Assembly (NCBI RefSeq): GCF_015207825.1
Contig: NZ_JADEWC010000007.1
Span: 56,124-120,123 of the forward strand
DNA length: 64,000 nucleotides
Reading direction: 5' to 3'
DNA from: Cyanobacterium stanieri LEGE 03274
Lineage (GTDB): Bacteria; Cyanobacteriota; Cyanobacteriia; Cyanobacteriales; Cyanobacteriaceae
The translations under genes were made by a program, and so were the position numbers. A model generated the notes under the pieces. It was not told the origin of the DNA. It worked only from the letters and a program-made list of their open reading frames with translations, and did not search any database. Positions 36,264 through 45,911 of the stretch are shown here, piece by piece; position 1 is the stretch's first letter, and each line of letters starts with the position of its first letter.

Positions 36264-38915
36264 GTGGATAGTTTGTTGCCCCGGAAATTGCTCCAAAAAG
36301 GTTTAGTTTGGTTAAAATCTCGCCATTGGGCGAGAAATTCCATTTCCCCTCGTTATGCCTTGGTAGAAGCGGCTTTGATTGGAGTGTTTGGGGCTTTGGC
36401 CGCCCTTTTACTCAAACAGGGTATCGGCTGGTTAGGGGGTATGAGAATTGATTTAGTTAATGAGTGGGGGGCGATCGCAACTTTACCCTTTTTCGGACTC
36501 TTTTTTGGGGCATTAGCAGGGCTATTATTAGAATATGTAGCACCCACTGCAGGGGGAGGAGGAGTAGCCCAAGTAAAAGCCTCCCTTGCCCGTTATGCAG
36601 TGCCATTATCTTTGAAGATCGCATTTATTAAGATCATCGGTACTATTTTAATTTTGGGGGGAGGGTTAACCCTAGGTAGAAGAAGCCCCACGGTGCATAT
36701 TGGGGCGGCCTTGGCGGCAGAATTAACCCGTTTAGTGCCAACATCCCCCGAGCATCGAAGACAAATGATAGCGGCCGGGGCAGCGGCAGGATTGGCTGCG
36801 GGATTTAATACCCCCATTGCGGGGGTGATGTTTGTCATTGAGGAGTTGATGCGGGATGTGTCTAACCTCACCCTTGAAACGGCCATTGTGGCATCCTTTA
36901 CGGGGGCGGTGGTATCAATTATTTTACAAAGCCCCGATTTAAGTCTTCCTTCTAGCCTTTTACCTTCGGATAGTATTAGTTTTTCTCCCCAAGATATTCC
37001 TTTATATCTTATTCTTGGTGTTTCGGGGGGTTTGTTGGGGGCTTTATTTAATAAGGGGGTTTTAAAAAGTGTCAAGTTTAATCAACGGTTGAAAATGCCC
37101 CTCTGGCAAAAAATTGGCTTAACGGGGTTGGTGTGTGGAAGTGCGATCGCCCTTTTGCCCCCCTATTTCCGTGATAATGCAGGATTGAGGGAATTTTTAG
37201 TAAAAGGGGAGTTATCATGGGAACAAATTGCCCTAGTGTTAGCCGCCCACTTTATTTTAACCATCATCGCCGCAGGTTCGGGCGCTCCTGGGGGGTTATT
37301 TGCCCCAGCCTTGATTATGGGTTCATCTTTAGGTTATTTAATCGCTGATTTAGGGGGTTTGTGGATAGATATAGACGCTAGGGCAACCTTTGCACTGGCG
37401 GGGATGGGGGCTTTTTTTACGGGGGTTGTCAGAGTGCCTGTCACTGCCATTGTGATGATATTTGAATTAAACGCCAATTTTAACCTTGTATTACCCCTGA
37501 TGATTACTTGTGCGGTGGCTTATATTAGCGCCGAAGCGGTGCAAAAGGGATCGATGGATCAGTTATTGTTACAGCACATGGGCTATGATTTAGAAGACGA
37601 ATATCAGGAAAGTAGCGATCGTCAAAACAATTTTTTAAGGGAATTGAAGGCAGGGGCGGTGATGCAAACTAACGTGGAAACCGTTTCTCCCCGTATGAAG
37701 GTAATTGAATTGTTAGATTTGATGTCCTTGTCTTCCCATCGAGGTTTCCCCGTGGTAGATGATGGAAAGTTGGTGGGTATCGTTACCCAGTCGGATTTAG
37801 TCAAGGTGCGTAACCCTTCTTCCTTATTACTCACCAAGGAGATTATGACACCCAATCCCATTACCGTAAATCCAGATGCTTATTTGAGTGATGTTTTATA
37901 CTTGCTCAACCGTTACACCCTTTCCCGTTTGCCCGTGGTGCAAGATGGGCGTTTGGTGGGGATTATTACCCGCACCGATATTATTCGGGTGGAGGTGGAT
38001 GAGTTGAAGGCGGATGCGGCCATTAAAACTCAGGTAGCTTATACCATATATCAAAGTCGTTCCCCTGCCACGGGAAAAGGTTCTATTTTAGTGCCTGTAA
38101 CTTCTGAGGATGATTATGAAAGTTTGGCTAAAATTGCCGTGGCGATCGCCCTTTACCATGATTATGAAATTGAGTTTATTAAAGTATTAAAAGTTGCCAA
38201 ACATTTAGATCCCCACAGTACCTATGTGGACACAAAAGAAGCCAGAAAATTGATGATAACCCTAGAAAAAATAGGGAAAAAAGCAAATGTACCAACCCAT
38301 ACAAGAATAGTTATTACCCACCACCGCACAGGATTATTATTAGAAATTATTAAACGAGAATATATCGATTTATTAGTAATGGGCTGGGGTAAAAATTCCA
38401 CTTCTCAAGAGTTTATATTTTCCCATTTAGTAGATAATTTAATCACCCAAGCCCCCTGCGAATTAATTTTAATTAAACTAGGAAAAAACCATAGTTATCC
38501 CCACAATTTAATGGCCAGAGGTAGTTGTTTAGTACCCATGGCAGGGGGCCCCAATGCGCGTGAAGGTTTGAAACTATTACCCGCTTTCCTCAATGTGTAT
38601 CATAAGGGCAGTTTACCCCCCGTGTGGTTAACCAAGGTTTATCCGGCTAGTGCCAAAAAAGTTGATTCCTCCGATTTATATTTTGCCGTAGAAGAATTAC
38701 AACCCCATGTGGAAACCATGGTTAAACCCCTTTCCATTGCCTCTAATTCCGTGGTGGATGGTATTCGTTTAGTTGCCCACAATCACCATGCGGAGTTAGT
38801 CATTATCGGTGCTTCCCGAGATGGTTTATTAAAACAGACGATTCAAGGTAACATTCCCGATGCGATCGCCTCTAAACTTGATACCACCGTTATTTTAATC
38901 CGCTTACCATCTTAA
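36264..38915 (+). CDS. CLC-family transporter fused to CBS pair and USP domains
   Basis: At 883 residues, with a GTG start, this protein has a CLC membrane core (about 25-430), two CBS domains (about 470-590) and a C-terminal region with two universal-stress-protein-like folds (about 610-740 and 750-883, ending in VVIGASRDGLLKQTIQGNIPDAIA). The CLC signature motifs differ from the standard: GGGGV (97-101) replaces GSGIP and GRRSP (138-142) replaces GREGP, so the gating glutamate position holds Arg140. GSGAPGGLFAPALIMGS is conserved. CBS and USP domains may bind adenine nucleotides. Ion and mechanism are uncertain. Confidence 0.9.
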   Translation: MDSLLPRKLLQKGLVWLKSRHWARNSISPRYALVEAALIGVFGALAALLLKQGIGWLGGMRIDLVNEWGAIATLPFFGLFFGALAGLLLEYVAPTAGGGGVAQVKASLARYAVPLSLKIAFIKIIGTILILGGGLTLGRRSPTVHIGAALAAELTRLVPTSPEHRRQMIAAGAAAGLAAGFNTPIAGVMFVIEELMRDVSNLTLETAIVASFTGAVVSIILQSPDLSLPSSLLPSDSISFSPQDIPLYLILGVSGGLLGALFNKGVLKSVKFNQRLKMPLWQKIGLTGLVCGSAIALLPPYFRDNAGLREFLVKGELSWEQIALVLAAHFILTIIAAGSGAPGGLFAPALIMGSSLGYLIADLGGLWIDIDARATFALAGMGAFFTGVVRVPVTAIVMIFELNANFNLVLPLMITCAVAYISAEAVQKGSMDQLLLQHMGYDLEDEYQESSDRQNNFLRELKAGAVMQTNVETVSPRMKVIELLDLMSLSSHRGFPVVDDGKLVGIVTQSDLVKVRNPSSLLLTKEIMTPNPITVNPDAYLSDVLYLLNRYTLSRLPVVQDGRLVGIITRTDIIRVEVDELKADAAIKTQVAYTIYQSRSPATGKGSILVPVTSEDDYESLAKIAVAIALYHDYEIEFIKVLKVAKHLDPHSTYVDTKEARKLMITLEKIGKKANVPTHTRIVITHHRTGLLLEIIKREYIDLLVMGWGKNSTSQEFIFSHLVDNLITQAPCELILIKLGKNHSYPHNLMARGSCLVPMAGGPNAREGLKLLPAFLNVYHKGSLPPVWLTKVYPASAKKVDSSDLYFAVEELQPHVETMVKPLSIASNSVVDGIRLVAHNHHAELVIIGASRDGLLKQTIQGNIPDAIASKLDTTVILIRLPS

Positions 38916-39057
38916 AACTATTCCCTGTTCCGCGTTCTGTGTTCCCTAGAAAAACTTTTTTTGTGGGAAATCCCTCACTCTGATAGACTTTAATCTTAAT
39001 GAGATTTACTTAAATCATTATAGAAAATTCAATTTAAAAATCTTCGGAGGATACACA

Positions 39058-40098
39058 ATGATAGAAACTACTATCGGACTAGAAATAATTGAAGTAGTAG
39101 AACAAGCGGCGATCGCCTCTGCTAAATGGATGGGTATGGGCGAAAAAGATACTGCCGATGAAGTAGCAGTAGAAGCCATGCGCGAAAGAATGAACAAAAT
39201 CAATATGCGCGGTAGAATCGTTATCGGTGAAGGGGAAAGAGATGACGCACCCATGCTTTACATCGGTGAAGAAGTAGGCGTATGTACCCAACCCAACGCC
39301 AAAGACTTCTGTAACCCTGATGAATTAATCGAAATTGATATTGCCGTTGACCCCTGCGAAGGTACTAACCTTGTGGCTTACGGTCAAAATGGTTCTATGG
39401 CTGTTCTTGCCATCTCCGAAAAAGGTGGTTTATTTGCAGCCCCCGACTTCTACATGAAAAAATTAGCGGCCCCCCCTGCCGCCAGAGGTCATGTGGACAT
39501 TAACAAATCTGCCACCGAAAACATCAAAATTCTTTCCGAGTGCTTAAATCGTAAGCCCGAAGAATTAGTGGTAGTAGTAATGGACAGATCTCGCCACGAA
39601 GATTTAATTAAAGAAATTCGTGCAGCTGGGGCAAGAGTTCGCCTCATCAGTGATGGTGACGTGAGCGCCGCTTTATCCTGTGCCTTCTCTGGTACTAACA
39701 TCCATGCCCTTATGGGTATTGGTGCGGCTCCTGAAGGGGTTATTTCTGCCGCTGCAATGCGTTGTTTAGGTGGTCACTTCCAAGGACAATTAATCTATGA
39801 TCCTGCGGTGGTGAAAACTGGTTTAATTGGTGAAAGCAGAGAAGGTAACCTCGCTCGTCTTACCGAAATGGGTATCACCGATCCTGATAAGGTTTACACC
39901 GCTGAAGAATTGGCTTCTGGAGAAACCGTTTTATTTGCTGCCTGTGGTATTACCCCTGGTACTTTAATGAATGGTGTTCGTTTCTTCCATGGTGGCGCCA
40001 GAACCCAAAGTTTAGTTATTTCTAGTCAATCTAGTACCGCTCGTTTTGTGGATACTGTTCATATGTTTGATAAGCCTCAAAATATCCAATTGAAATAA
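39058..40098 (+). CDS. glpX: Class II fructose-1,6-/sedoheptulose-1,7-bisphosphatase
   Basis: In cyanobacteria this GlpX-type enzyme dephosphorylates both bisphosphates in the Calvin cycle. The 346-residue protein has [46 protein letters not shown] (metal site), [19 protein letters not shown] and [20 protein letters not shown]. Length is standard. A strong ribosome binding site, CGGAGGA, lies about 9 nt before the ATG. A clear intrinsic terminator at 40134 ends the unit, so it is probably monocistronic and well expressed. Confidence 0.96.
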   Translation: MIETTIGLEIIEVVEQAAIASAKWMGMGEKDTADEVAVEAMRERMNKINMRGRIVIGEGERDDAPMLYIGEEVGVCTQPNAKDFCNPDELIEIDIAVDPCEGTNLVAYGQNGSMAVLAISEKGGLFAAPDFYMKKLAAPPAARGHVDINKSATENIKILSECLNRKPEELVVVVMDRSRHEDLIKEIRAAGARVRLISDGDVSAALSCAFSGTNIHALMGIGAAPEGVISAAAMRCLGGHFQGQLIYDPAVVKTGLIGESREGNLARLTEMGITDPDKVYTAEELASGETVLFAACGITPGTLMNGVRFFHGGARTQSLVISSQSSTARFVDTVHMFDKPQNIQLK

Positions 40099-40133
40099 TA
40101 TTTCTGGTTGTTACCATAGTCTAATTTGATGAG

Positions 40134-40167
40134 GGAATGTAAAAAATTACATTCCTTCTTTTTTTTA
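40134..40167 (+). terminator. Intrinsic terminator of glpX
   Basis: GGAATGTAA (40134-40142) pairs perfectly with TTACATTCC (40147-40155) across AAAA, followed by TTCTTTTTTTT. It is the best intrinsic terminator in the window. Confidence 0.9.
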
Positions 40168-40183
40168 TGCCCTATTCCCCACC

Positions 40184-42055
40184 CTAATTGCGAGGACGGA
40201 AAAACAAACCTAATCCATTGTGTACCCGAGCGGCGGTAACGGGGGAACGATCAATAATTTCACCGCCAAGATAAATTTGGGTAGAACTACCGCCATCAAG
40301 GTTAAGGGCATCGGTTGCCCCTAGTTGGAGGAGAATTTGGGCAAATTCCTGTAAGCCAGGGCCAGGGCCTCCTATTCTTTGATGGACTGCTACAAACATG
40401 ATGTTACCTTGGTTATCAAGGGCTACGGCGCTACGGGATGCCCTTTGTTGGTTAAAAGCGTTACTAAAGCCCTCTGCTTCACCGTTGAGGACGATTTGAC
40501 GGTTGCTCAAGAGCATGGGCCCTGCCCCAAGCATATGGGGAAAATTAGCCATGGTGGGGGGGGTGGTGGTGCTGGTAATTCGTAATTGTTGCCCTTGGTT
40601 AAAGTTGGAGGCGAGTTGGGGGGAGTTGCGCACGACGATTAAATAGCCGTTGGCGGGGATGGTGATGGGGTTACTTCCTGCTTGGGGGATGGTGGTTTTT
40701 TCCCTGATGCGATCGCCCTCTACTACTATAATGGTTTCATTGTTAGTCAGGCTAGTGTAATTGTTACCCCAACTGCTGGTATAACGGGATACCCCTGTTT
40801 GCACATAACCACTGTTGATATAATCGGATAGGAGGCGATCGCCCGTACCATTGGTAATGGTTTCTTGGAGACGAAGACGACTAATTTGGAAGTTTCCCGC
40901 ATCATTCCAAGCCAATACTCCCCGATTGAGAATGGGCGCACTTTGCCAATTTTGATTGTTTCTGATAGCCCCCAGGGGTAATTGATTGTTACGGTTAAAA
41001 AAGCCTCCGTTAATAGCTGCGATCGCCCCTTGACTTTGTGCCATGGTTCTTAGGGGTGCAGTACCAACCATGGTATTATTACTAGATACAATGGGTCGTA
41101 AACTAAGCCCAGACCGTTGTAAATTCGCCTTTAACATAGATACAAAAAAGGTTTGACCATTACTCAACCTGATATATTTATCCTGCCAACTAAGATCATT
41201 AGACCATGATATATTTTTCTGCACCTTCGCCGTAGGACTTAATTCCGCAAAAAGTATATTGGGCGCCGAAGAATTAACCTTCAAATTATGCCCCGCAGGA
41301 ATATTGATATGCACAAGGGTAATATTATTATTCCTTTCTACCCGAAATAGCGCACCAGAAACGGGATTTTGCGCCCCCCTGACTCTATCTCCCTCGTCTT
41401 CTAACGCACCCGTATTATTATAAGGATTAATGGAGCTATCATCATTTTCCCCCGCAACTCCAAAAGTTGGTTGCCCCTCAATAATAATTACCCCTTCATC
41501 CCTTGCCTGACTAACACGGAAAAAAGTAGGTCTTTCTAACTCAATTACCACCCTTTTTTGTTGAGATTGATTAATGTCATATACTCGATTTATACGACTA
41601 TTAGGAGTGTTAATAATTAAACTATCTCCCTGTCTTTCTATTACAATATCAGTATTTTCTAATAGTTTTCTTGTATCTAAATAACGATAAGGATTTACAA
41701 AACGAGCGGGTAAATTATGGTAAGAATTAAACCACTGAATAGGTTGTTCATTGGGATTATTACTGTTTAATAATTCAACCCCAAGGGTATTTTGTAAGGC
41801 AATATCACTAATACCAATATAGGCTTGATTTCCTTCTCGCCACTCTATCCATGGTAAATTTATTTCTCGCTGATTGATAAAAGTTTTTGTTCCTGTTTCC
41901 ACTATGCCTTGACTATTATTTTGAGCAAAAACAGGTTTTCCGATTCCTTGATTTATATTAAAATTAAAGCCATTTAATAAAAGTGAGCAAATGAAGGAAA
42001 TAATAATTAAATTTAACCAAAAAAACTTCTTTTTCTTCATATATTTTATAAGCAA
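40184..42055 (-). CDS. Exported phosphodiester glycosidase (NAGPA-type) protein
   Basis: The 623-residue protein begins with a hydrophobic signal/anchor; the second Met (MKKKKFFWLNLIIISFICSLLL, about 42040) is the likely start. A beta-rich N-terminal part (about 55-330) precedes a phosphodiester glycosidase-like domain (about 340-620) with AAINGGFFNRNNQLPLG, MLGAGPMLL and DALNLDGGSSTQIYLGGE. The family removes sugar-phosphodiester caps, as in the human uncovering enzyme. A role in envelope polysaccharide turnover is inferred. It lies 107 bp downstream of stpA on the same strand. Confidence 0.82.
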   Translation of the reverse strand: MLIKYMKKKKFFWLNLIIISFICSLLLNGFNFNINQGIGKPVFAQNNSQGIVETGTKTFINQREINLPWIEWREGNQAYIGISDIALQNTLGVELLNSNNPNEQPIQWFNSYHNLPARFVNPYRYLDTRKLLENTDIVIERQGDSLIINTPNSRINRVYDINQSQQKRVVIELERPTFFRVSQARDEGVIIIEGQPTFGVAGENDDSSINPYNNTGALEDEGDRVRGAQNPVSGALFRVERNNNITLVHINIPAGHNLKVNSSAPNILFAELSPTAKVQKNISWSNDLSWQDKYIRLSNGQTFFVSMLKANLQRSGLSLRPIVSSNNTMVGTAPLRTMAQSQGAIAAINGGFFNRNNQLPLGAIRNNQNWQSAPILNRGVLAWNDAGNFQISRLRLQETITNGTGDRLLSDYINSGYVQTGVSRYTSSWGNNYTSLTNNETIIVVEGDRIREKTTIPQAGSNPITIPANGYLIVVRNSPQLASNFNQGQQLRITSTTTPPTMANFPHMLGAGPMLLSNRQIVLNGEAEGFSNAFNQQRASRSAVALDNQGNIMFVAVHQRIGGPGPGLQEFAQILLQLGATDALNLDGGSSTQIYLGGEIIDRSPVTAARVHNGLGLFFRPRN

Positions 42056-42106
42056 AGTAAATAGTAATAATATAATAGCTATTTATCATAAATGATAATT
42101 TTAATT

Positions 42107-42124
42107 CCCCCTATAGTAAGGGGG
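42107..42124 (-). terminator. Hairpin downstream of stpA
   Basis: CCCCC and GGGGG arms enclose TATAGTAA, about 40 bp past the stpA stop. On the minus strand it is followed by AATTAAAATT rather than a T run, so it is a weak terminator candidate. Confidence 0.4.
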
Positions 42125-42162
42125 TTAGGTAGATTTAATTATTAATAAATAACTATAAAAAA

Positions 42163-43431
42163 TTAGTCATTTTTACGACTATTTGCAACATCCATAAAAA
42201 ACTTACAATACTGTTGATGTCCTTCGGGAAAAACGAAATTTAATACTAAAGGTTCGTTATCATCTTGATTATCACCAGGTCCCTCTAAAACTATAGTTTT
42301 TTCTCCATTTTGACCTAATTTAATAGGCTTTCTATTTTTAATTTCTCCTCCTGAACTATCTATATAAACTACTGCATTATCGATGTTTAATGTATCACCT
42401 ATATTTTGAATTAATTGTAGGAAGTTGCGATCGCTCCCCCCCCTACGGACGATTTTTTTGCCATCTTGTTCCATCACTGTACTATTAACAGTATCACCCA
42501 CACCCATGATAAAAGGCATTTTTTGGGGATCAAAATTATTGACCACTAAATTTAATAATTCCCCTTGATTCTTCGGGGCTTTTCGCACATTAAAATCTTT
42601 CCCTAAAGGATATTCTCCTGTGTGTAAATAATAATAATGATTAAGTAAAAATAAAACTCCTGCTTCCTTAATTCCCCCTGTTACCATAAATTGAAAATCG
42701 GTAGTACCTGAATCGGTTTCTGTGGCAGGGCGTAAAATTTCTAAACCATCATCATCCCTGCCCAAATTAGGGGCATAATGCACAAAAAATGAGTTCTTTA
42801 AACCTTCTTTTTCGGCTTGGCTTAATAACTCATCCATCAACAATTTAACTTCTTTTTGTAAGGTGATATAAATAGAATTATGATCGGTTAATTTTTCATA
42901 AAAAGTATTAATATTTACCGTAGGAGATACTAGGTTATCAAGAATTACCGCATCGATTATGTGATTAATTTCTTCTATGCTAAAAAAGCTACAATTATTT
43001 TTACAAAAAGTCGTTAATTTTTCCCTGACAATATGAGGAACATTACCTAAAAAATCTAATTCTTTTTTAGTTATTCCAGGATGTTCTACATTACCAAAAG
43101 AGTCTTGCCACTGTACTCCTCCCCCTGCTAAACCAGGTAGATAATAACCTTTTTCTTTTACTTCTTGAGCAGAAAAAGCGGATTTTTCCACAATATTATT
43201 TACACCTCTTTTGCCGATATGTTCACCATTGGTAAGGACAAAAAAATGACTATTCATTTTCTTTACGGCTCGGACATAATCCCATTGAATAACTCTATTT
43301 AAAGGATCTTTTACTAGCCCCATACATACCCCATCTAAGTCTTGAATAATTAAACTATTAGGAGTGTTAATTAATTTTTCTTTTAGTAAGTTATGATCTA
43401 AGGATAAATGTAGATTTTTAATGTTAGTCAT
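42163..43431 (-). CDS. stpA: Glucosylglycerol-phosphate phosphatase StpA
   Basis: StpA removes phosphate from glucosylglycerol phosphate, finishing synthesis of the compatible solute glucosylglycerol used in salt acclimation. The 422-residue sequence matches my memory of Synechocystis StpA along its length: SLIIQDLDGVCMGLVKDPLN with a HAD-like Asp31-x-Asp33, HFFVLTNGEHIGKRGVN, LPGLAGGGVQWQD and MPFIMGVGDTVNSTVM. ggpS is not in the window. Heptamer arrays and the FHA-GGDEF gene lie upstream. Salt control is expected from the family but no site is visible. Confidence 0.93.
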   Translation of the reverse strand: MTNIKNLHLSLDHNLLKEKLINTPNSLIIQDLDGVCMGLVKDPLNRVIQWDYVRAVKKMNSHFFVLTNGEHIGKRGVNNIVEKSAFSAQEVKEKGYYLPGLAGGGVQWQDSFGNVEHPGITKKELDFLGNVPHIVREKLTTFCKNNCSFFSIEEINHIIDAVILDNLVSPTVNINTFYEKLTDHNSIYITLQKEVKLLMDELLSQAEKEGLKNSFFVHYAPNLGRDDDGLEILRPATETDSGTTDFQFMVTGGIKEAGVLFLLNHYYYLHTGEYPLGKDFNVRKAPKNQGELLNLVVNNFDPQKMPFIMGVGDTVNSTVMEQDGKKIVRRGGSDRNFLQLIQNIGDTLNIDNAVVYIDSSGGEIKNRKPIKLGQNGEKTIVLEGPGDNQDDNEPLVLNFVFPEGHQQYCKFFMDVANSRKND

Positions 43432-43484
43432 TATGCTCCTGATAAAGATTAATTACCCTAACATGGTAACAGGCAATAGCCACG

Positions 43485-43565
43485 AGGCAACAGGCAACAG
43501 GCAACAGGCAATAGGCAAAAAATAATAATAATTGTCCATTGTCAATTGTTAATTGTCCATTGTTG
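43485..43565. repeat. Two adjacent tandem heptamer arrays
   Basis: AGGCAAC is repeated three times followed by AGGCAAT and AGGCAAA (43485-43519). Five ATTGTYR-like heptamers follow (43531-43565). Both arrays are between stpA and the FHA-GGDEF gene and end at the latter's 3' end. Periodicity of 7 is shared with the arrays at 7.96 and 35.2 kb. Confidence 0.85.
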
Positions 43566-43569
43566 ACAC

Positions 43570-44943
43570 CTAACATCTTTCTTTTACATATTCATAATAA
43601 TTTTCGGTTAGGGTGCGATCGGCTTTTTGTAGTAAAATTTCCTCATAGTCTCCATCTTCGGGATAAGAGGCGCTGCCAATACTAAAACTTACTTGTATTT
43701 CTTCTTCAGTAATTAATAATGGTTGTTGGGCTATTTGTAAAATGTCATATTTTATTTTATCAACATATTGGGTACTATTTTGGGCTAATAAAAAGACAAA
43801 TTCATCATCTCGCCAATGGTATAGTATGTCTTGGGCTGAAATTAATTGTTTAAATTTTTTAGCAATTTTTTTTAAAACAAATTCAGCAACTTCATAATTG
43901 TAGTTATAGCCAATTTCTTTCCATTCATTTATTCTTACTAATATCAAAGATATATAACCTTCTTCATGATTAGAATAACTAGCTAATACTGAGAATAAAT
44001 GTTCTCTAAAAAGTTTATAATTAGGAAGATTAGTAATTAAGTTATGATAAGTGCGGTAACGTAAAAGTTCTTCTAATTTTTTCTGTTCTTCTATCTTTAA
44101 AATGGATAGGCAAATTATATTTTTTTCGCCGTGCTGTATGATTCTTGTTTTGATTTGAATAGGGAGAAATTTATTATCTTTTTGTTTAAGAATAGATTCT
44201 CTGAAAATGCTTTGATATTGATTATCTAGTAATAAAGAGATGTCATTCTTTAAAATCTCTATGTCAATGGGAAAAATATTTTTAATGTTCAATGCTAATA
44301 TATCTTCTTTGTTGGCATAGCCAACGATTTCAACTAAGGATTGATTACAATCTATTATTTTTGTATTTTCTGGCTCAATAAATATGATTCCTTCAATTAA
44401 TTCTGCAATGGTGTCAGTAAAGTATTTATTTTCTGTGTCGATATGTTTTAATTCTTGATAATCACTTTGGTTAAAGTTTTCTGGGATAATATCTTCATTA
44501 AAAATATTTGTTTCTGTTTCTGTCAATGATGGCAGATTTTCGATGTTATCTTGACTACTATTACTGAAAAATACTTGAGATTCGCTATTAAAAATATCAT
44601 ATTTTCCTCTTATCTCTACTCCTCCAAATATGATAATATCTCCAGGAGATAATTTATGAATGTTAATTTTTTGTGTATTAACAAATAGTCCATTTCTACT
44701 TTTGTTGCCTTTAAAATCTCCATCCACAATCCAAAAAGCTATATCAAATTTATCTCTGTCTTTTTTTTGATAAATTACTTTGATGATACTACCATGATGA
44801 CGGGAAGTAACTCGATGATTAATAATAATGGAGTTGCTAGAACTTCTCCCCACGGAATGGATATTTTTTTCTAGTAAAAATACTTTTTTCCCTGTATTTA
44901 ATTCGAGGGATAGTATATGTTTTAGGGGGTTATTATTAACCAT
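43570..44943 (-). CDS. FHA-PAS-degenerate GGDEF signalling protein
   Basis: The 457-residue protein has an FHA domain (about 15-110; SVGRSSSNSIIINHRVTSRHHG binds phosphothreonine in the family), a PAS-like domain (about 165-290; IIDCNQSLVEIVGYANKEDIL) and a C-terminal GGDEF-fold domain (about 300-457). The signature is RDDEF (Arg378-Phe382) rather than GGDEF, so c-di-GMP synthase activity is doubtful. The fold is kept elsewhere (NLITNLPNYKLFREHL, VSFSIGSASYPEDGD). It may be a nucleotide-binding receptor. It is upstream of stpA on the same strand. Confidence 0.88.
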   Translation of the reverse strand: MVNNNPLKHILSLELNTGKKVFLLEKNIHSVGRSSSNSIIINHRVTSRHHGSIIKVIYQKKDRDKFDIAFWIVDGDFKGNKSRNGLFVNTQKINIHKLSPGDIIIFGGVEIRGKYDIFNSESQVFFSNSSQDNIENLPSLTETETNIFNEDIIPENFNQSDYQELKHIDTENKYFTDTIAELIEGIIFIEPENTKIIDCNQSLVEIVGYANKEDILALNIKNIFPIDIEILKNDISLLLDNQYQSIFRESILKQKDNKFLPIQIKTRIIQHGEKNIICLSILKIEEQKKLEELLRYRTYHNLITNLPNYKLFREHLFSVLASYSNHEEGYISLILVRINEWKEIGYNYNYEVAEFVLKKIAKKFKQLISAQDILYHWRDDEFVFLLAQNSTQYVDKIKYDILQIAQQPLLITEEEIQVSFSIGSASYPEDGDYEEILLQKADRTLTENYYEYVKERC

Positions 44944-45143
44944 TTAATATCTACTGGTTTCGAGATTTTGATTTAAAGATAACATAAGTTTTGAGAATAA
45001 ACAATTGTAGTTTTATTTAATTTTAGGATTAGGGATTGAGTTATGGATGAGGGGATTGTTAACCATAACTTTTATGGCAAAAATGGTAAGTATAATAAAC
45101 CCCCATGTCTCATTGAGATAATAGGGGCGTTTACTTTTGTGAT

Positions 45144-45590
45144 TTAGGAATTATGAGGGATGGTTTCTGTGGTTTTGAGGTTTGATTGAATGCTATCGGT
45201 GATGATATGGGATAAAAAACCCATGGGGCCGGCAAATAGGCATAAAATAAGAGAATGAATAGTCCATATGTTTTTTTCTTGCCCTTGCCAATAAATATGC
45301 CTTCCTAAAAATAAGTCTAATACTAAAAAATGAGTCCAACCAGCAAAAGTTACTAGGGGGTTGCTAAATACTTGTGCTAATTCTGGTAGTTGAGGATTGG
45401 AGAGGGTTTGGGCTGATTCTGCGTCTAGGCTGGTTATGAATAGATAAATATACAGTAAAATTAGGGGGATAAATATTAGGTAAGATTTCATTATTTTTTG
45501 TGTTATTGACCATTTTGGTAAGGCAATCATTAGTATCCAAAAGGGTAATACAAAAAGGTTGGCAAGGTTAAATAGTAGGTTGAAGTCCAT
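45144..45590 (-). CDS. ABA4-like membrane protein (DUF4281)
   Basis: The 148-residue protein has four transmembrane helices (about 8-25, 35-52, 80-97 and 110-130). The pattern NPLVTFAGWTHFLVLDLFLGRHIYW and LCLFAGPMGFLSHII is characteristic of the ABA4-like family. The plant member is needed for neoxanthin formation; cyanobacteria lack neoxanthin, so the local role is unknown, perhaps in carotenoid or membrane chemistry. The start at 45590 gives a short N-terminus as expected. It is alone between two gaps. Confidence 0.85.
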   Translation of the reverse strand: MDFNLLFNLANLFVLPFWILMIALPKWSITQKIMKSYLIFIPLILLYIYLFITSLDAESAQTLSNPQLPELAQVFSNPLVTFAGWTHFLVLDLFLGRHIYWQGQEKNIWTIHSLILCLFAGPMGFLSHIITDSIQSNLKTTETIPHNS

Positions 45591-45758
45591 GTTTTGTCTG
45601 TGTTGAGTTTGTTTTATTATATGCTTGACATGATAAGTTATGTTTAATAAATAGGTGTTGTTTAATTATTGTCTGAAATATCATTGAATGAGGGTAGAAA
45701 TTCAGACACGAAAGTATTATTATCGTTGTTTGTGGAGGTTTATATTAGGTATTGATTA

Positions 45759-45911
45759 TACTAAGTCCGGATAATTCGTTATAAATAGATTGTACCCCAG
45801 TTGCCCCACCGTGTAATGAATTACACGGCTAATGGTGGTTCGTTTAATTTAATTTATTGAACTAAAATATTAATAATGCTAATTTGTAAGTGATCAAGTG
45901 GACTTGATATT
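45759..45911 (+). repeat. Palindrome-bearing mobile-element-like repeat
   Basis: This 153-bp copy starts CTAAGTCCGGATAATTCG and carries the palindrome CCGTGTAAT-GA-ATTACACGG (45807-45826). It has a TTTATTGAAC block and ends AAGTGGACTTGATATTA. Its ends are partial inverted repeats of the ATCAAGTCC type. The last bases overlap the TAA stop codon of the COG0523 gene. It lies in the 319-bp gap upstream of the ABA4-like gene and otherwise holds no frame. Confidence 0.75.

Noticed and set aside
40379..40585. Small plus-strand gene within the phosphodiester glycosidase
   Set aside because: It lies inside the conserved C-terminal catalytic region of the opposite-strand gene.
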